Assembly: GCA_014729735.1 (NCBI GenBank)
Contig: WJJN01000337.1
Location: forward strand, 1-7,248
Reading direction: 5' to 3'
Origin: Candidatus Zhuqueibacterota bacterium
GTDB taxonomy: Bacteria > Zhuqueibacterota > Zhuqueibacteria > Thermofontimicrobiales > Thiofontviventaceae
DNA: 7,248 bases
In this document: positions 5,359 to 7,248 of the stretch, piece after piece
How positions within the stretch are numbered: the stretch's first letter is position 1
How the letters are laid out: each line of letters begins with the position of its first letter
The notes under the pieces: generated by a model
The model's input: only the letters and a program-made list of their open reading frames with translations
What the model was told of the DNA's origin: nothing
Databases searched by the model: none
Made by a program: the position numbers and the translations under genes

Positions 5359-7248
5359 ATGAAGAAATTCACAACGTTCACAACAATGATCCTTGTGCTC
5401 TTGATTGCCTTTGCGAATGTTTTTAGCCAAACAGGCAATCAGAAACAAATTGAAGAAAAAATCGACCTGCTCATCGAGAAGATGACAATTGAAGAGAAAA
5501 TAGGACAGATGAGCCAGAGAAATGGTGTCAGGGGAAATGAGGAAGCTGTCCGCCGCGGTCACCTCGGCTCGATTTTGAACGAAGTCGATGTCGAAACAGT
5601 CAATAAAATTCAGCGCATTGCAGTCGAAGAAAGTCGGCTGGGCATTCCGCTTATTATCGGCAGGGATGTGATCCATGGATTCCGTACCATTTTCCCAATC
5701 CCGCTGGGACTGGCAGCGACCTGGAATCCGGAGCTGGTGAAGCAAGGAGCGCGGATTGCGGCTGTCGAGGCAGCTTCCTCGGGAGTTCGATGGACATTCG
5801 CGCCGATGATGGATATCTCCCGCGATCCCCGCTGGGGACGGATTGCAGAAAGTTTTGGCGAGGATCATTATCTCGCGTCCAAAATGGCAGTCGCAATGAC
5901 GCACGGTTTTCAGACAGATGACCTTTCCCGACCGGACGCCATTGCTGCGTGTGCGAAACATTATGTCGGATACGGAGCGGCAGAAGGCGGGCGCGATTAC
6001 AACACGACCTACATTCCCGAAGGACTTATGCGGAATGTCTATCTCAAACCGTTCCAGGCAAGCGTGAATGCAGGAATCGCAACGCTGATGAGTGGTTTTA
6101 ATGACATCAACGGAATTCCCGCGACCGGCAATGCATTTCTTCTGAAAAAAGTGCTGCGGGATGAATGGAATTTCGACGGTTTTGTGGTAAGTGACTGGGC
6201 GTCGATTACCGAAATGATCCCTCACGGCTTTTGCGCCGATGAAAAAGACGCTGCATTGAAAGCCGTATCCGCGGGCGTGGATATGGAAATGGCGACTTAT
6301 GCCTATCAAAATAACATCAAAAAATTGCTGGAAGAGGGCAAAATAACAATGGAGGAAATCGACGAAGCCGTGAGAAATATTCTGCGGGTTAAATTCCGGC
6401 TGGGCTTGTTTGATAATCCCTATACCGATGTGCCGCAATTCCCCGAAATCGTGAATCCAGATCATCTGGAAATGGCAAAAAAATCTGCGGAGCAGAGCAT
6501 CGTCATGTTGAAAAATGACGGGAAGGTTTTGCCTCTTTCCAAAGAAGTGAAAAATATCGCGGTTCTCGGTCCGATGGCAGATGCGCCATACGACCAGTTG
6601 GGTACGTGGACATTCGATAAGGTTACGGATGATACGAAAACGCCGTTGAACGCGCTGCGGGAATTCATGGGTGGTTCGGCGAAGATTCATTATGTAAAAA
6701 CGCTGGAAACATCGCGAGCAATAAATCAGGATCGATTCCCGAGCGCAATTGAAGCAGCGAACAAATCAGACATCGTGCTGATGTTTCTCGGAGAAGAATC
6801 GATATTATCCGGTGAAGCCCATTGCCGGGCAGATATTAGCCTGCCGGGAGCTCAGGAGCAGTTGGTTTCAGAAATAAGTGAGACCAGCACACCCACGGTT
6901 CTAATTATCATGGCAGGACGACCGCTAACCATCGGCTCCGTACTGGATAAGGCGGATGCCGTGCTTTATTCATTTCATCCGGGAACAATGGGGGGACCGG
7001 CAATCGTCGACCTGCTCTTTGGGATCGAATCACCCTCCGGCAAACTACCGGTGACGTTCCCCAAAATGGTTGGGCAGGTACCCATTTATTATAATCATAA
7101 GAACACGGGACGTCCGCCGCGCGCAGAGGCATGGACGCATATCAATGATATTCCTGCAGGAGCCGAGCAATTTTCGCTGGGGAATGAATCCCATTATCTG
7201 GACGCCGGCTTTACGCCGCAATTTCCGTTTGGATTCGGTTTATCATAC
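5359..7248 (+). CDS. bglX: Secreted glycoside hydrolase family 3 beta-glucosidase (BglX-like), C-terminus beyond window
   Basis: The frame is open for 630 codons to the last base. Residues 1-23 are a signal peptide (KK, then a hydrophobic run to 'NVFS'), with likely cleavage before Q24, so the enzyme should act in the periplasm or outside. GH3 landmarks: 'GRDVIHGF' (101-108, substrate-contacting D103), 'DPRWGR' (156-161), 'KHY' (200-202), 'EGGRDYN' (209-215), and nucleophile D279 in 'GFVVSDW'. The C-terminal sandwich domain has 'SGEAHCR' with probable acid/base E486, 'GRPLTI', and the BglX-type 'YYNHKNTGRP'. The sequence ends at 'PFGFGLSY', so about 100 residues, normally a fibronectin-III-like domain, are missing. 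The ATG at 5359 has AGGA at 5346-5349, and an upstream ATG (5349) is out of frame. The enzyme probably releases glucose from beta-linked oligosaccharides; exact linkage preference cannot be read. GH3 also includes xylosidases, but the BglX-like motifs favour glucosidase. Confidence 0.93.
   Translation, partial: MKKFTTFTTMILVLLIAFANVFSQTGNQKQIEEKIDLLIEKMTIEEKIGQMSQRNGVRGNEEAVRRGHLGSILNEVDVETVNKIQRIAVEESRLGIPLIIGRDVIHGFRTIFPIPLGLAATWNPELVKQGARIAAVEAASSGVRWTFAPMMDISRDPRWGRIAESFGEDHYLASKMAVAMTHGFQTDDLSRPDAIAACAKHYVGYGAAEGGRDYNTTYIPEGLMRNVYLKPFQASVNAGIATLMSGFNDINGIPATGNAFLLKKVLRDEWNFDGFVVSDWASITEMIPHGFCADEKDAALKAVSAGVDMEMATYAYQNNIKKLLEEGKITMEEIDEAVRNILRVKFRLGLFDNPYTDVPQFPEIVNPDHLEMAKKSAEQSIVMLKNDGKVLPLSKEVKNIAVLGPMADAPYDQLGTWTFDKVTDDTKTPLNALREFMGGSAKIHYVKTLETSRAINQDRFPSAIEAANKSDIVLMFLGEESILSGEAHCRADISLPGAQEQLVSEISETSTPTVLIIMAGRPLTIGSVLDKADAVLYSFHPGTMGGPAIVDLLFGIESPSGKLPVTFPKMVGQVPIYYNHKNTGRPPRAEAWTHINDIPAGAEQFSLGNESHYLDAGFTPQFPFGFGLSY

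Noticed and set aside
5244..5426. 60-codon + strand frame overlapping the GH3 start
   Set aside because: It overlaps the signal peptide region in another frame, covers the promoter candidate, and has no family features.
5320..6690. 456-codon open frame on the minus strand across the GH3 gene
   Set aside because: It is antisense to a gene with full GH3 catalytic motifs. Its translation is rich in His, Cys, Arg and Phe without any recognisable domain, typical of a shadow frame.
1..7248. CRISPR arrays, tRNA or rRNA genes, transposase genes
   Set aside because: No regularly spaced direct repeats, no cloverleaf or rRNA-like stretches and no transposase motifs were recognised on either strand.

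Overview
The window holds the end of one gene, three complete genes and the start of a fifth, all on the + strand. Together they look like a sugar-responsive locus of a Gram-negative, moderate-to-low-GC bacterium. The cell type is inferred from a secreted BglX-type glycoside hydrolase, an NtrC-type sigma-54 activator and a membrane-anchored solute-binding protein. The style would fit the Bacteroidota/Calditrichota/KSB1 neighbourhood, but nothing in the window fixes the taxon.

Layout. Bases 1-287 are the 3' end of a beta-propeller (NHL/SMP-30-like) protein. Bases 288-641 hold no supported gene. Bases 642-1982 encode a family-1 solute-binding protein with an N-terminal membrane anchor and no lipobox. 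Twelve bases later, 1995-3488 encode a two-pass membrane histidine kinase. A 180-base gap follows, mostly filled by a 112-base imperfect inverted-repeat element (3519-3630). Bases 3669-5129 encode a response regulator with receiver, AAA+ and Fis-type HTH domains. A 229-base gap contains two near-identical 15-bp AT-rich palindromes spaced 20 bp apart, a well-spaced sigma-54 (-24/-12) promoter candidate and a small palindrome in the predicted leader. From 5359 to the window end runs a secreted GH3 beta-glucosidase (BglX-like), cut off shortly before its expected end.

Working model (inference). The tethered solute-binding protein captures an oligosaccharide in the periplasm and signals to the adjacent kinase. 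The kinase phosphorylates the NtrC-type regulator, which binds the tandem palindromes and drives sigma-54 RNA polymerase at the promoter before the glycosidase gene. No ABC permease or ATPase is encoded between the binding protein and the glycosidase, which favours sensing over uptake. The closest described analogue known to me is the XylFII-LytS/YesN xylose-sensing system of Clostridium beijerinckii. Here the output would be a sigma-54 activator instead of an AraC-type one.
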